A DNA stretch of 64,000 bases. It comes from an uncultured Ruminococcus sp. (GTDB lineage: Bacteria; Bacillota; Clostridia; Oscillospirales; Ruminococcaceae). The notes beneath the pieces are model-generated. The model was given only the letters and a program-made list of their open reading frames with translations, ran no database searches and was not told where the DNA came from. How positions within the stretch are numbered: the stretch's first letter is position 1; every line of letters begins with the position of its first letter. This document shows positions 1 through 8,523 of this stretch, in pieces. The stretch lies in the NCBI GenBank assembly GCA_910584195.1, contig CAJTYV010000004.1, positions 124,001-188,000 on the forward strand, read 5' to 3'. A program made the position numbers and the translations under genes.

Positions 1-1
1 T

Positions 2-1297
2 GTAAATGCCGACGAATTGGCGGGAATAAAGGCTCAAGTTGAAGCTGCCGCCGATATGTTACACAATAAATCCGGTTTGGGAAATGATTTTCTCGGCTGG
101 TTAACGCTTCCGACCGACTATGATAAGGAAGAATTTGCTCGTATAAAGGCTGCTGCCGAAAAGATCAAGAGCAATTCAGATATACTTATAGTTATTGGCA
201 TAGGCGGTTCGTATCTTGGCGCGAGAGCCGCTATCGAACTTCTTAAATCGCCTCTTTACAATAATATGAAGAAAGATACTCCTGACATTTATTACGTTGG
301 AAACAGTATAAATCCTTCTTATCTTAATGAGATAATAGCACTTTGTGAAGGAAAGGATTTCTCTGTAAACGTAATTTCAAAATCAGGTACTACAACTGAG
401 CCTGCGCTGGCTTTCCGCATTTTTAAGAAAATGGTTGAAGAAAAATACGGAAAGGAAGAGGCTAAGAACCGTATTTTTGCAACTACTGACAAAGCTCGCG
501 GAACTCTCAAGAATCTTTCCGATGCCGAAGGTTACGAGACCTTTGTTATTCCTGATGACGTAGGAGGACGTTTTTCGGTTCTTACAGCTGTAGGACTGCT
601 GCCGATAGCTGTTGCCGGATGCGACATCGACGCTCTCATGAAAGGAGCTGCTAAAGCTCAGACTGACTTCACTGCCGAATTTGACAACAACGACTGTTAC
701 AAGTACGCTGCACTCAGAAACATTCTCTACAGAAAAGGCAAATCTGTTGAAATGCTCGTTTCATATGATCCAAGCTTTGTGATGATGTCTGAGTGGTACA
801 AGCAGCTTTTCGGAGAAAGCGAAGGCAAAGACAACAAGGGAATTTTCCCGTCGTCCGTTACTTTCTCCACCGATCTTCATTCTATGGGACAGTATATTCA
901 GGACGGCGCAAGAATTATATTTGAAACTGTCGTTGATATCAAAACGCCTAAAACGGATCTTTTCCTTGAAGAAGAGGCTGAGAATCTTGACGGCTTGAAC
1001 TTCCTTACCAATCAGAACATGTCTGTTGTAAACAGAAAGGCTTTTGAGGGGACTGTTCTCGCTCATACAGAGGGCGGCGTACCGAATATTATCCTTGAAC
1101 TTGACGATACGACCGAAGAAAGCGTTGGATATATGATCTACTTCTTTGAGAAAGCATGTGCTGTTTCAGGATATGTTTTGGGCGTAAATCCTTTCAATCA
1201 GCCCGGTGTGGAAAGCTATAAGTCCAATATGTTCGCACTTCTCGGAAAACCAGGCTACGAGGGCGCTAAAGCAGAGCTTGAGGCTAAGCTCGGCTGA
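2..1297 (+). CDS. pgi: glucose-6-phosphate isomerase, 5' end missing
   Basis: Interconverts glucose-6-phosphate and fructose-6-phosphate in the cytoplasm (glycolysis and gluconeogenesis). The reading frame is open from base 2, so the true start lies outside the window; the in-frame TTG at 17 is not convincing as a start. Visible family features are the GIGGSYLGARA sugar-phosphate loop, the SKSGTTTEPA serine/threonine phosphate-binding loop, the VGGRFSVLTAVG signature and a C-terminal QPGVESYK block. About 431 codons are visible, close to the roughly 450-residue Gram-positive form, so only a short N-terminal piece is lost. The gene ends with TGA and no clear terminator separates it from the next gene. 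Confidence 0.96.
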   Translation, partial: VNADELAGIKAQVEAAADMLHNKSGLGNDFLGWLTLPTDYDKEEFARIKAAAEKIKSNSDILIVIGIGGSYLGARAAIELLKSPLYNNMKKDTPDIYYVGNSINPSYLNEIIALCEGKDFSVNVISKSGTTTEPALAFRIFKKMVEEKYGKEEAKNRIFATTDKARGTLKNLSDAEGYETFVIPDDVGGRFSVLTAVGLLPIAVAGCDIDALMKGAAKAQTDFTAEFDNNDCYKYAALRNILYRKGKSVEMLVSYDPSFVMMSEWYKQLFGESEGKDNKGIFPSSVTFSTDLHSMGQYIQDGARIIFETVVDIKTPKTDLFLEEEAENLDGLNFLTNQNMSVVNRKAFEGTVLAHTEGGVPNIILELDDTTEESVGYMIYFFEKACAVSGYVLGVNPFNQPGVESYKSNMFALLGKPGYEGAKAELEAKLG

Positions 1298-1344
1298 TAA
1301 AATTAATAAAATAACACTCTGCTGTGCAGGGGAAGGAGAAAAAT

Positions 1345-1752
1345 ATGATTAAGCTTATCACAGGTAAAAAGGGTACAGGAAAAACCAAAATCCTTATTGA
1401 CAAAATCAACGAAACGGTAAAGTCCACGAACGGCAACATTGTCTGCATTGAAAAGGGCGACAATATCAGACGTTCTATCAGCTATAAAGTAAGATGGTGC
1501 GATGTTGAGCAGTTCGGAATTGAAGGCGTTGATGCATTCTACGGCTTTGTTGCAGGTATGTTGGCAGGCAATTACGATATTAAGGATATTTTTGTTGACG
1601 GTATCTTTAAAATCGCAGGAAGAGACTATGAAGCATTCGGAGCTATGCTTGAAAAGCTGGACAAGCTCACCGGTGATGATTCTGTTGTTACATTTACTGT
1701 TTCCGCTGACGTTGAAGAACTTTCTGAGAATGTAAAGCAGTTTATAAAATAA
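1345..1752 (+). CDS. small P-loop protein of unknown function
   Basis: A 135-residue protein with a Walker A loop at its extreme N-terminus (GKKGTGKTK, residues 6-14), followed by alternating beta/alpha segments and an acidic middle. I cannot place it in a named family. An in-frame GTG at 1324 exists, but the strong GGAAGGAG at 1330-1337 lies inside that extension and fits the ATG at 1345. It follows pgi by 47 bases and may share its transcript. A clear promoter for the next gene begins 44 bases after its stop. No Walker B Asp-Glu pair is obvious, so ATP hydrolysis is uncertain. Confidence 0.75.
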   Translation: MIKLITGKKGTGKTKILIDKINETVKSTNGNIVCIEKGDNIRRSISYKVRWCDVEQFGIEGVDAFYGFVAGMLAGNYDIKDIFVDGIFKIAGRDYEAFGAMLEKLDKLTGDDSVVTFTVSADVEELSENVKQFIK

Positions 1753-1795
1753 AAGATTTTGTCTTTAACTGCTGAAAAAATTTCCCGCTATGCTA

Positions 1796-1824
1796 TTGAC
1801 ATATGGGAAAAAATAGTGTATAAT
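1796..1824 (+). promoter_or_regulatory. sigma-A promoter for the DUF177-rpmF unit
   Basis: Perfect consensus TTGACA (1796-1801), 17-bp spacer, TATAAT (1819-1824). Predicted transcription start is about 1831, giving a leader of roughly 28 bases before the DUF177 start codon. Confidence 0.85.
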
Positions 1825-1858
1825 ATGTTTTGTGATGCTCTAAAGGATTTAATATAAT

Positions 1859-2314
1859 ATGATAATTAATTTGAAACAGCTTTTCAATATTACCGGTGAA
1901 TCCAAAGATATTGAATACAGCATTGAAGCAGAGGAATTAAACGGTATTAAAGGTTACAAATTTAGTGCGCCTATTTCCGTTAAGGGCAGAATTTTCAACA
2001 GGGCAGGCGTTGTCCATTTGAAATATACCCTGACTTCTAATTTGCTTGCGGCATGCGATAGATGCCTGAAAGAACTGGAACTTCCTTTTTCTTTCGAGTG
2101 CGAACATATTGTTGTTCCTTCTGTCAGTAACGATAATGATGAGTATATCGCTGCTGAAGGTGAGAGCATTGAGCTGAATGAGATTGCAGTAACCGATTTT
2201 TTGCTTAGATTGCCTACAAAAATTCTTTGCAGCGATGATTGTAAGGGACTTTGTATGGTATGCGGCAAAGATTTGAATGAGGGCGACTGTGAACATCAAA
2301 CGATTGAGTCGTGA
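1859..2314 (+). CDS. DUF177 (YceD-like) protein, large-subunit rRNA accumulation
   Basis: A 151-residue DUF177 protein. The family is linked to 23S rRNA accumulation and ribosome assembly, and is almost always encoded just upstream of rpmF, as here (24-base gap). Two metal-binding-like Cys pairs are visible: CDRC near residue 67, and a C-terminal cluster CSDDC...CMVCG followed by a Cys-Glu-His near the end. The ATG at 1859 lies 28 bases after the predicted transcription start, preceded by a modest AAAGGA. Identification rests on Cys-motif spacing plus context. Confidence 0.85.
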   Translation: MIINLKQLFNITGESKDIEYSIEAEELNGIKGYKFSAPISVKGRIFNRAGVVHLKYTLTSNLLAACDRCLKELELPFSFECEHIVVPSVSNDNDEYIAAEGESIELNEIAVTDFLLRLPTKILCSDDCKGLCMVCGKDLNEGDCEHQTIES

Positions 2315-2338
2315 GACTCATAATAAGGAGGTGCCAAA

Positions 2339-2521
2339 ATGGCTGTACCAAAGAGAAAAACTTCCAAAGCAAGACGTGATAAGAGACGTTCTGCTGTTTG
2401 GAAGCTTGATACACCTGCAATGTCCAAGTGCGATAATTGTGGTGCTTTTAAGGCTCCGCACAAGGTTTGCAAAAACTGCGGATTCTACAAGGGCGTAAAG
2501 GTTCTGAATCTGGGAGAATAA
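2339..2521 (+). CDS. rpmF: 50S ribosomal protein L32
   Basis: A 60-residue L32 of the zinc-binding type. It has the basic N-terminus MAVPKRKTSKARRDKRRS and two CxxC pairs (Cys31/Cys34 and Cys44/Cys47) that would hold one zinc. A strong AAGGAGG sits 6-7 bases before the ATG. Co-transcribed with the DUF177 gene; a hairpin with a T run follows its stop. Confidence 0.98.
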   Translation: MAVPKRKTSKARRDKRRSAVWKLDTPAMSKCDNCGAFKAPHKVCKNCGFYKGVKVLNLGE

Positions 2522-2535
2522 TTTCAGATATGAGG

Positions 2536-2566
2536 AGGAGAGGAGGTAACAACTTCTCTCCTTTTT
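2536..2566 (+). terminator. probable intrinsic terminator after rpmF
   Basis: Stem 2536-2545 pairs with 2553-2562 (10 bp, one G-T), loop of 7 bases, then five T. The left arm is rich in AGGAGG and contains a ribosome-binding-site-like string, but no start codon is suitably placed for it. It probably limits readthrough into the DUF512 gene 20 bases downstream. Confidence 0.6.
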
Positions 2567-2586
2567 ACGTTAGATTGGGAGAAATT

Positions 2587-3882
2587 ATGGTTGAAATAAA
2601 AAATGTTATAAAAAATTCTCCCGCTTACAAGTGCGGCGTTGAATGCGGAGATGTACTTTTGAAAATAAATGATCATTCTATAAACGATGTACTGGACTAT
2701 ATGTACTATGCAGCCGATGTTAATGTTTGTATTACAGTCTGCCGCAGCGGCGAAGAGATCAAATTTATTGTTCAAAAAGACGAATACGATGACTTGGGAT
2801 TGGAATTTGATACTTTCCTTATGGACAGCAAGCAGCGCTGCTCCAACAGGTGCGTTTTTTGTTTTATAGACCAAATGCCGCCGAATATGCGTGAAACTCT
2901 GTATTTTAAAGACGATGATGCACGTCTGTCTTTTTTACAGGGAAATTATGTTACGCTGACTAACCTTAATCAAGCTGACATTGACAGAATTATAGCTATG
3001 AAACTGAATATAAACGTTTCGGTTCACACAACGAATCCCGAACTTCGTGTGAAAATGATGCGTAACAAATATGCGGGTGAAAAACTTAAATATATCAGGC
3101 AAATGACAGATGCCGGCATAAAGCTTAATTGTCAGATCGTATGCTGTCCCGGTCTTAATGATGGAAATGAGCTTCGGCGTACTCTTCGCGACTTAGGAGA
3201 ACTTATGCCGAATATTTCCAGTATGGCTGTAGTACCTGTCGGAATTACTAAGTACAGGGAGAATTTGTATCCTCTTAAAATTTTTGATAAGATAACAGCC
3301 GGTGAAACTATTGATATTATCGAGGAGTTTCAAGAAAAGTTTTTAAATAAATTTGATTCGAGAGTAGTATTTCCGTCAGATGAGTTTTATATTACGGCAG
3401 GACGTGAACTTCCGGATATGGAGTATTATGAAGATTTTCCGCAATATGAAAACGGTGTTGGTATGCTGAGATCTCTTATAAGCGAGTTCAGCGATGCATT
3501 GGAAACTGTGGAATATGATGGTAAGGAACGTCATGTGACTATTGCTACGGGACGTTGCGTATATCCTGTGATAAAACAGCTTGCAGACAAAGCGGAAAAA
3601 AAGTTCGACGCGTTAAAATGCAATGTTATTCCGATAAGGAACGATTTTTTTGGAGAGACTATTACTGTAACGGGACTTATTACAGCTCAGGATCTTATCG
3701 CTCAGCTTAAAAACAGAGATAACGGCGAAGAATTGCTTATTTCTTCGTCAATGCTGATGCAGAACAGCGAAATTTTCCTTGATGATATGACGATATCGGG
3801 TGTGGAGAATGAACTTGATATAAAGATCAGAGTTACCCAAAATGACGGATATGAATTGCTTGACGCTATGTTGGGCGTGTAG
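2587..3882 (+). CDS. DUF512 protein with PDZ-like and radical-SAM modules
   Basis: A 431-residue protein with a PDZ-like N-terminal region (about 1-75), a radical-SAM cluster motif CX3CX2C (Cys85, Cys89, Cys92) with the usual aromatic context FCFIDQMP, and a C-terminal DUF512 region. The substrate is not established for this family. The frame is open from 2467, but that would overlap rpmF; the ATG at 2587 has GGGAG at 2577-2581. The gene precedes der-plsY-gpsA, an arrangement common in Clostridia. Its Fe-S cluster implies a cytoplasmic anaerobic enzyme. Confidence 0.88.
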   Translation: MVEIKNVIKNSPAYKCGVECGDVLLKINDHSINDVLDYMYYAADVNVCITVCRSGEEIKFIVQKDEYDDLGLEFDTFLMDSKQRCSNRCVFCFIDQMPPNMRETLYFKDDDARLSFLQGNYVTLTNLNQADIDRIIAMKLNINVSVHTTNPELRVKMMRNKYAGEKLKYIRQMTDAGIKLNCQIVCCPGLNDGNELRRTLRDLGELMPNISSMAVVPVGITKYRENLYPLKIFDKITAGETIDIIEEFQEKFLNKFDSRVVFPSDEFYITAGRELPDMEYYEDFPQYENGVGMLRSLISEFSDALETVEYDGKERHVTIATGRCVYPVIKQLADKAEKKFDALKCNVIPIRNDFFGETITVTGLITAQDLIAQLKNRDNGEELLISSSMLMQNSEIFLDDMTISGVENELDIKIRVTQNDGYELLDAMLGV

Positions 3883-3914
3883 TATGATATTAAAAAAAGA
3901 AAGGAGAATGTCAG

Positions 3915-5243
3915 ATGTCATTACCGATAGTTGCAGTAGTCGGACGTCCGAATGTCGGAAAGTCTACGCTGTTTAACAAGCTTATTGGTCAGCGTCTGTC
4001 CATTGTTGAGGACACTCCGGGCGTTACCAGAGATCGAATTTATTCTAAATGCGAGTGGCGCGGTAAGGAATTTATGGTCGTTGACACAGGAGGTATCGAG
4101 CCTGAAAGCAGTGATATTATTCTTGCTCAGATGCGCAGGCAGTCGCAGCTTGCTATTGAAAAGGCAGATGTTATTATACTTGTAACAGATATACGATGCG
4201 GTATTACGCCCGATGATTACTCTGTTGCTGAAATGCTTCAGAAAAGCGGAAAACCCGTCATTCTTTGCGTTAATAAAGTTGATGCTTTAGGCGAACCTCC
4301 GTTGGAGCTTTATGAATTCTATAATTTGGGACTGGGCGAGCCTTTTCCGGTTTCTTCTGTTCACGGTCACGGAACAGGCGATATGTTGGACGAGGTTTAC
4401 AAGTATCTTCCCGAGACGGAAGAACAGCAATATGATGAAGAGTTTATAAAGGTTGCCGTAATCGGAAAGCCTAATGCCGGAAAATCTTCTCTCATAAACA
4501 AAATAGCAGGTGAGGAGCGTGTTATAGTTTCCGATATAGCCGGAACTACACGCGATTCTACAGATACGGTAATAGAAAACGAGTACGGCAAATTTGTTTT
4601 TATAGATACCGCAGGAATCCGCAAAAAATCCAGAGTAACCGAGCGTGTAGAGCATTACAGTGTTCTTCGGGCTTATATGGCGGTTGACCGTTCTGATGTG
4701 TGCGTCATTATGCTTGACGCGACAGAGGGTTTTACCGAGCAGGACTCAAAAGTGGCAGGTTATGCCCATGAACAGGGAAAAGCCTGTGTTGTAGCAGTTA
4801 ATAAGTGGGACTTGGTTGAAAAGGACGATAAAACCATGCAGGAATTTCGTACAAAGCTGGAAAATGATTTCAGTTTTATGTCATACGTTCCTTTTGTATT
4901 TATATCGGCAAAAACAGGTCAGCGTATAAATAAGCTGTACGAACTTATCAAGTATACAAACGACCAAAACAGTATGCGTATTTCAACAGGAATGCTGAAC
5001 GATGTTCTTGCATATGCTACTACAAGAGTACAGCCGCCATCGGATAAGGGCAGAAGACTGAAAATTTACTATATGACTCAGCCGTCTACCAAACCGCCGA
5101 CATTTGTTACATTTGTCAACAGAGCGGATTTGTTCCATTTTTCATACAGGAGATATATTGAAAATCAAATTCGCTCGACTTTTGGTCTTGAGGGTACGCC
5201 AGTGCGGTTTGTTGTCCGCGAAAGAGGAGGAAACGATAAATAA
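3915..5243 (+). CDS. der: ribosome-assembly GTPase Der (EngA)
   Basis: A 442-residue double-GTPase acting in late 50S assembly. Two G domains in tandem are visible: P-loops GRPNVGKST (about 9-17) and GKPNAGKSS (about 184-192), DTGG/DTAG switch motifs, NKVD and NKWD specificity motifs, and a C-terminal KH-like domain. Length matches the family. A GAAAGGAG precedes the ATG. The TAA overlaps the plsY start (TAATG), so translation is probably coupled. Confidence 0.98.
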   Translation: MSLPIVAVVGRPNVGKSTLFNKLIGQRLSIVEDTPGVTRDRIYSKCEWRGKEFMVVDTGGIEPESSDIILAQMRRQSQLAIEKADVIILVTDIRCGITPDDYSVAEMLQKSGKPVILCVNKVDALGEPPLELYEFYNLGLGEPFPVSSVHGHGTGDMLDEVYKYLPETEEQQYDEEFIKVAVIGKPNAGKSSLINKIAGEERVIVSDIAGTTRDSTDTVIENEYGKFVFIDTAGIRKKSRVTERVEHYSVLRAYMAVDRSDVCVIMLDATEGFTEQDSKVAGYAHEQGKACVVAVNKWDLVEKDDKTMQEFRTKLENDFSFMSYVPFVFISAKTGQRINKLYELIKYTNDQNSMRISTGMLNDVLAYATTRVQPPSDKGRRLKIYYMTQPSTKPPTFVTFVNRADLFHFSYRRYIENQIRSTFGLEGTPVRFVVRERGGNDK

Positions 5244-5914
5244 TGAAGATATTGTTAGCTTTGATATTAGCCGCAGCGATCGGCTATTTCTTGGGAAGTC
5301 TGAACTTTTCTATCATTGTTGTTAAGCTTATGAAAGGAAAGGATATTCGTACCGTAGGCAGTAAAAATGCTGGTCTTACCAACACTTACCGCTGTTTCGG
5401 ACCTGCATGTGCCGGAATAACTCTTGCCGGAGATTTGTGTAAAGGGATACTTGCAGTATCTCTTTCGCAGCTTTTCGCAAGCCTCTTGAAAGCAGGTTTT
5501 GCACCTGATAACGATGTCAAATATATTGGTTTTATTGCAGGTCTATGTGCGATAATCGGTCATGTGTTCCCTATATACTACGGTTTTAAGGGTGGAAAGG
5601 GCGTACTTGTCGGAGTATCTGCTTTCCTTATTATCGAGCCGAGAGTATTCCTTGCTCTTATATTGATTTTCGCAGCAGTTCTTGCGTTATCCAAATATGT
5701 TTCTTTGGCGTCAATAATGTCGGCGGCATATGCGCCAATTGCTGTTTTCCTCATGTCGCTTATAGTAGATCATGTAGGTTTCGGAAGAAGCTTGCTGTAT
5801 ACCGTTCTATGTATTCCAATGACAGCAATGGTCATTTACATGCACCGTACCAACATTGAACGTTTGAGGGAAGGTTCGGAGTCGAAGTTTTCATTTAAGT
5901 TTAAAAAACATTAA
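5243..5914 (+). CDS. plsY: acyl-phosphate:glycerol-3-phosphate acyltransferase
   Basis: A 223-residue polytopic membrane enzyme that makes lysophosphatidic acid from acyl-phosphate and glycerol-3-phosphate. Motifs include GSxNxx near the N-terminus, VGSKNAGLTNTYR (motif 1), GHVFPIYYGFKGGKG (motif 2), and about five hydrophobic helices. The start codon overlaps the der stop by one base. gpsA, which makes its glycerol-3-phosphate substrate, follows 36 bases later, so consecutive phospholipid steps are co-expressed. Confidence 0.97.
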   Translation: MKILLALILAAAIGYFLGSLNFSIIVVKLMKGKDIRTVGSKNAGLTNTYRCFGPACAGITLAGDLCKGILAVSLSQLFASLLKAGFAPDNDVKYIGFIAGLCAIIGHVFPIYYGFKGGKGVLVGVSAFLIIEPRVFLALILIFAAVLALSKYVSLASIMSAAYAPIAVFLMSLIVDHVGFGRSLLYTVLCIPMTAMVIYMHRTNIERLREGSESKFSFKFKKH

Positions 5915-5950
5915 GTAGGATGCACAATTTTATTGCAGGAGGTATCATAT

Positions 5951-6958
5951 ATGGCGAATATTGTAATTCTCGGTTCAGGCGGATTCGGTCTCAGCCTTGC
6001 AATAGCGGCTGTCAAAACAGGGAAGCACAGCGTGACCGTATGGTCTAAATTTCAAGATGAAATTGACGATATAAAAGCTAAGGGAGAGCATGTACAGAAG
6101 CTGCCGGGAGTACCCATACCTTCTGAAATCAAGCTTACAAGCGATATAGCCTGCATTAAGGACTGCGATATGCTTATATTTGGTATACCGTCAAGCTTTC
6201 TCAGATCTGTGGCAAAGCTTGCTAATCCGTATGTTACAAGTGATATGGTCATTGTAAATTCGGGCAAGGGTATTGAGGAGGGCAGTCTCAAGCTGCTTAG
6301 TCAGGTTATTGAAGAAGAGCTTGGCACAGATAAGCTTGTAATTCTGTCAGGTCCGTCTCATGCGGAGGAAGTCGCCCGTTCTATCCCGACTACAATGGTA
6401 GCTGCATCTCACAATAAAAATGCGGCAAAATACGTTCAAGAGCAGTTGGGCAGCAATACACTCAGAATTTATCTTAATGATGATGTAAAAGGCTGCGAGC
6501 TTGGAGGAGCGCTGAAAAATATTATCGCTTTGTGCTGCGGAATATGTGTTGGCATGGGTTATGGCGATAATACTAAGGCGGCACTGATGACAAGAGGAAT
6601 CCATGAAATAGCTCGTCTCGGAAAGGCGGCCGGAGCAAATCCGATTACATTCAGCGGACTTACCGGGATAGGAGATCTGATAGTTACCTGCACAAGCATA
6701 CACAGTCGGAATGCCCGTGCAGGAAAACTTATCGGCGAGGGGATGTCTCCTGAGGAGGCGGTTCAAAAGGTTGGTACGGTAGAGGGATACTTCTGCTGTC
6801 ATAATGCTTATGAGCTTGCAAAGAAATTAGGAATTGAAATGCCCATAACCGAGAAGCTTAACGAGGTTCTTTTCAACGGCGGCGATGCAAAAGAGGCATT
6901 GAATAAGCTGATGAGCCGTCCGATGATATATGAACACGAGGCGTTTGAAACTGTCTGA
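5951..6958 (+). CDS. gpsA: glycerol-3-phosphate dehydrogenase [NAD(P)+]
   Basis: A 335-residue soluble dehydrogenase reducing dihydroxyacetone phosphate to sn-glycerol-3-phosphate. It has the N-terminal dinucleotide loop GSGGFG, the SGPSHAEEVAR block, GGALKNIIALCCGI with the catalytic-lysine context, and GLTGIGDLIVTCTS. An upstream in-frame start at 5933 exists, but AGGAGGT lies inside that extension and fits the ATG at 5951. It feeds plsY directly upstream. Confidence 0.97.
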   Translation: MANIVILGSGGFGLSLAIAAVKTGKHSVTVWSKFQDEIDDIKAKGEHVQKLPGVPIPSEIKLTSDIACIKDCDMLIFGIPSSFLRSVAKLANPYVTSDMVIVNSGKGIEEGSLKLLSQVIEEELGTDKLVILSGPSHAEEVARSIPTTMVAASHNKNAAKYVQEQLGSNTLRIYLNDDVKGCELGGALKNIIALCCGICVGMGYGDNTKAALMTRGIHEIARLGKAAGANPITFSGLTGIGDLIVTCTSIHSRNARAGKLIGEGMSPEEAVQKVGTVEGYFCCHNAYELAKKLGIEMPITEKLNEVLFNGGDAKEALNKLMSRPMIYEHEAFETV

Positions 6959-6968
6959 GGAGGAAAAT

Positions 6969-8501
6969 ATGGCTGAAATACGTGAATACAGGGGACATAT
7001 CAGAAACTGGCGAGGTCTTTGTGCCGAATTGGGGGTGGATATTACACTGCCGCGTGAGAAGCGTGAGCCTGCTTTGATTTCCGCTGCATATGAGAAATGG
7101 GGCAGGGATATGGGTGAACATCTTTACGGAATGTTCGCATTCTGCCTTTGGGACGAAAAAAATGAGAAGCTTTTTGCAATGCGCGATCACTTTGGTACAA
7201 AGACGTTTTATTACTATATTACATCTGATAACCGACTTTTGTGCGGAAGTTCTGTCAGGGATATAATGGCGCAGGAGGGATTTGTAAAGGAGCTTAATGA
7301 AGAAATGCTCCAGATTTACTTAACGCTTACCTATGTGGGTGGGGAAGATACATTCTTTAAAGGTGTCAAGAAACTTATGCCCGGTCATTTCCTTGAATTC
7401 AAGAACGGAGTTTTGACGGTCGATCGTTACTGGAAGCCTGGTTTTAACCCGGATACTACACGAACTATTGATGACTGGGCGGATGAAATTCACACTACCC
7501 TTAAAAGTATCATGACCGAAGTTTTAGAACCGAATGAAACAGCAGAGTCTTTTCTTTCAGGAGGAGTCGATTCTTCATATGTTTTAGCAATGTCAGACGT
7601 TAAAGTGACCGATTCATGTGGTTATGATGATGAACGTTTTGATGAATCTCCGCTTGCAAAACAAACGGCAGAGCTTCTTGGACGAGAAAATAATCGCTGC
7701 CGCATAACCCCGGAGATGTATTTTGATATTGTTCCTTGGGTCATGGAAAACATGGAGCAACCATTGGCGGATGCTTCGGCGATAGTTTTTGCTATCGGGT
7801 GCAGAGCTGCCGCGGAGCATACGAAAATCTGTTATTCCGGAGAGGGTTCGGATGAATTTTTCGGCGGATACAATATGTATCGTAATGCGGAGAGATACGG
7901 CGATAATTTGAAAAATTTCTATGTAGGCAATACTAATATTATGAAAGAAGACGAAAAGCAGCGAATTTTACAGAATTACAATCCTAATATGCTGCCTGTT
8001 AATCTTGTTAAATATATTTATGATGAAACCGAAGGACTTGATCCGCTTACAAAGATGTCTGATGTTGATATTCAGCTTTGGCTTGAGGGTGATATTTATC
8101 TTAATGTAGACAAAATGAGTACGGCTGCCGGTCTTGAGATACGTATGCCGCTTACCGACAGACGAATTTTCGATATTGCATCTCGTATGCCGTCAGAGTA
8201 TAAGGTAAATGACGTTACAAACAAGGCTGCATTCAGAACGGCTGCCGCAAAGGTTTTGCCGGAGGAGATCGCTTTCCGTAAAAAACTCGGTTTTATTGTT
8301 CCTATCAGAATATGGCTTGCTGATGAGCGATATAATGAGGATGTCAGGGCAAAGTTCCGAAGCGAATCAGCGGCTAAGTTCTTCAGGGTTGACGAGATTC
8401 AGGCGATATTTGATGATTACATTGCCGGAAATTCCGACAACTGGCGTAAAATATGGACTATCTATACATTCCTTGTATGGTATGATATTTATTTCAAATA
8501 A
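6969..8501 (+). CDS. asparagine-synthetase-like protein with truncated glutaminase domain
   Basis: A 510-residue member of the asparagine synthetase B family. The C-terminal AMP-forming domain is intact: PP-loop SGGVDSS at residues 197-203, and SGEGSDEFFGGY further on. The N-terminus, however, begins at the point equivalent to the FNGEIYNY strand of normal AsnB (here YRGHIRNW). About 70 residues, including the Cys2 nucleophile and the glutamine-binding arginine, are missing, and no upstream in-frame sequence supplies them (the frame opens only at 6930, inside gpsA). GAGGAGG supports the ATG at 6969. It may use free ammonia or adenylate another substrate. The next gene, gltX, starts 22 bases later. 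Confidence 0.85.
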   Translation: MAEIREYRGHIRNWRGLCAELGVDITLPREKREPALISAAYEKWGRDMGEHLYGMFAFCLWDEKNEKLFAMRDHFGTKTFYYYITSDNRLLCGSSVRDIMAQEGFVKELNEEMLQIYLTLTYVGGEDTFFKGVKKLMPGHFLEFKNGVLTVDRYWKPGFNPDTTRTIDDWADEIHTTLKSIMTEVLEPNETAESFLSGGVDSSYVLAMSDVKVTDSCGYDDERFDESPLAKQTAELLGRENNRCRITPEMYFDIVPWVMENMEQPLADASAIVFAIGCRAAAEHTKICYSGEGSDEFFGGYNMYRNAERYGDNLKNFYVGNTNIMKEDEKQRILQNYNPNMLPVNLVKYIYDETEGLDPLTKMSDVDIQLWLEGDIYLNVDKMSTAAGLEIRMPLTDRRIFDIASRMPSEYKVNDVTNKAAFRTAAAKVLPEEIAFRKKLGFIVPIRIWLADERYNEDVRAKFRSESAAKFFRVDEIQAIFDDYIAGNSDNWRKIWTIYTFLVWYDIYFK

Positions 8502-8523
8502 TGTAAAAAATAAGGAGCTTTTT

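Noticed and set aside
2467..2586. Extended N-terminus of the DUF512 protein
   Set aside because: It would overlap the rpmF coding sequence and cross a terminator hairpin; ATG 2587 has its own ribosome binding site.
8209..8523. Fusion of the AsnB-like protein to gltX suggested by a long open frame
   Set aside because: The open stretch is the wrong frame of the AsnB-like gene; the GltX family start and ribosome binding site are at 8524.
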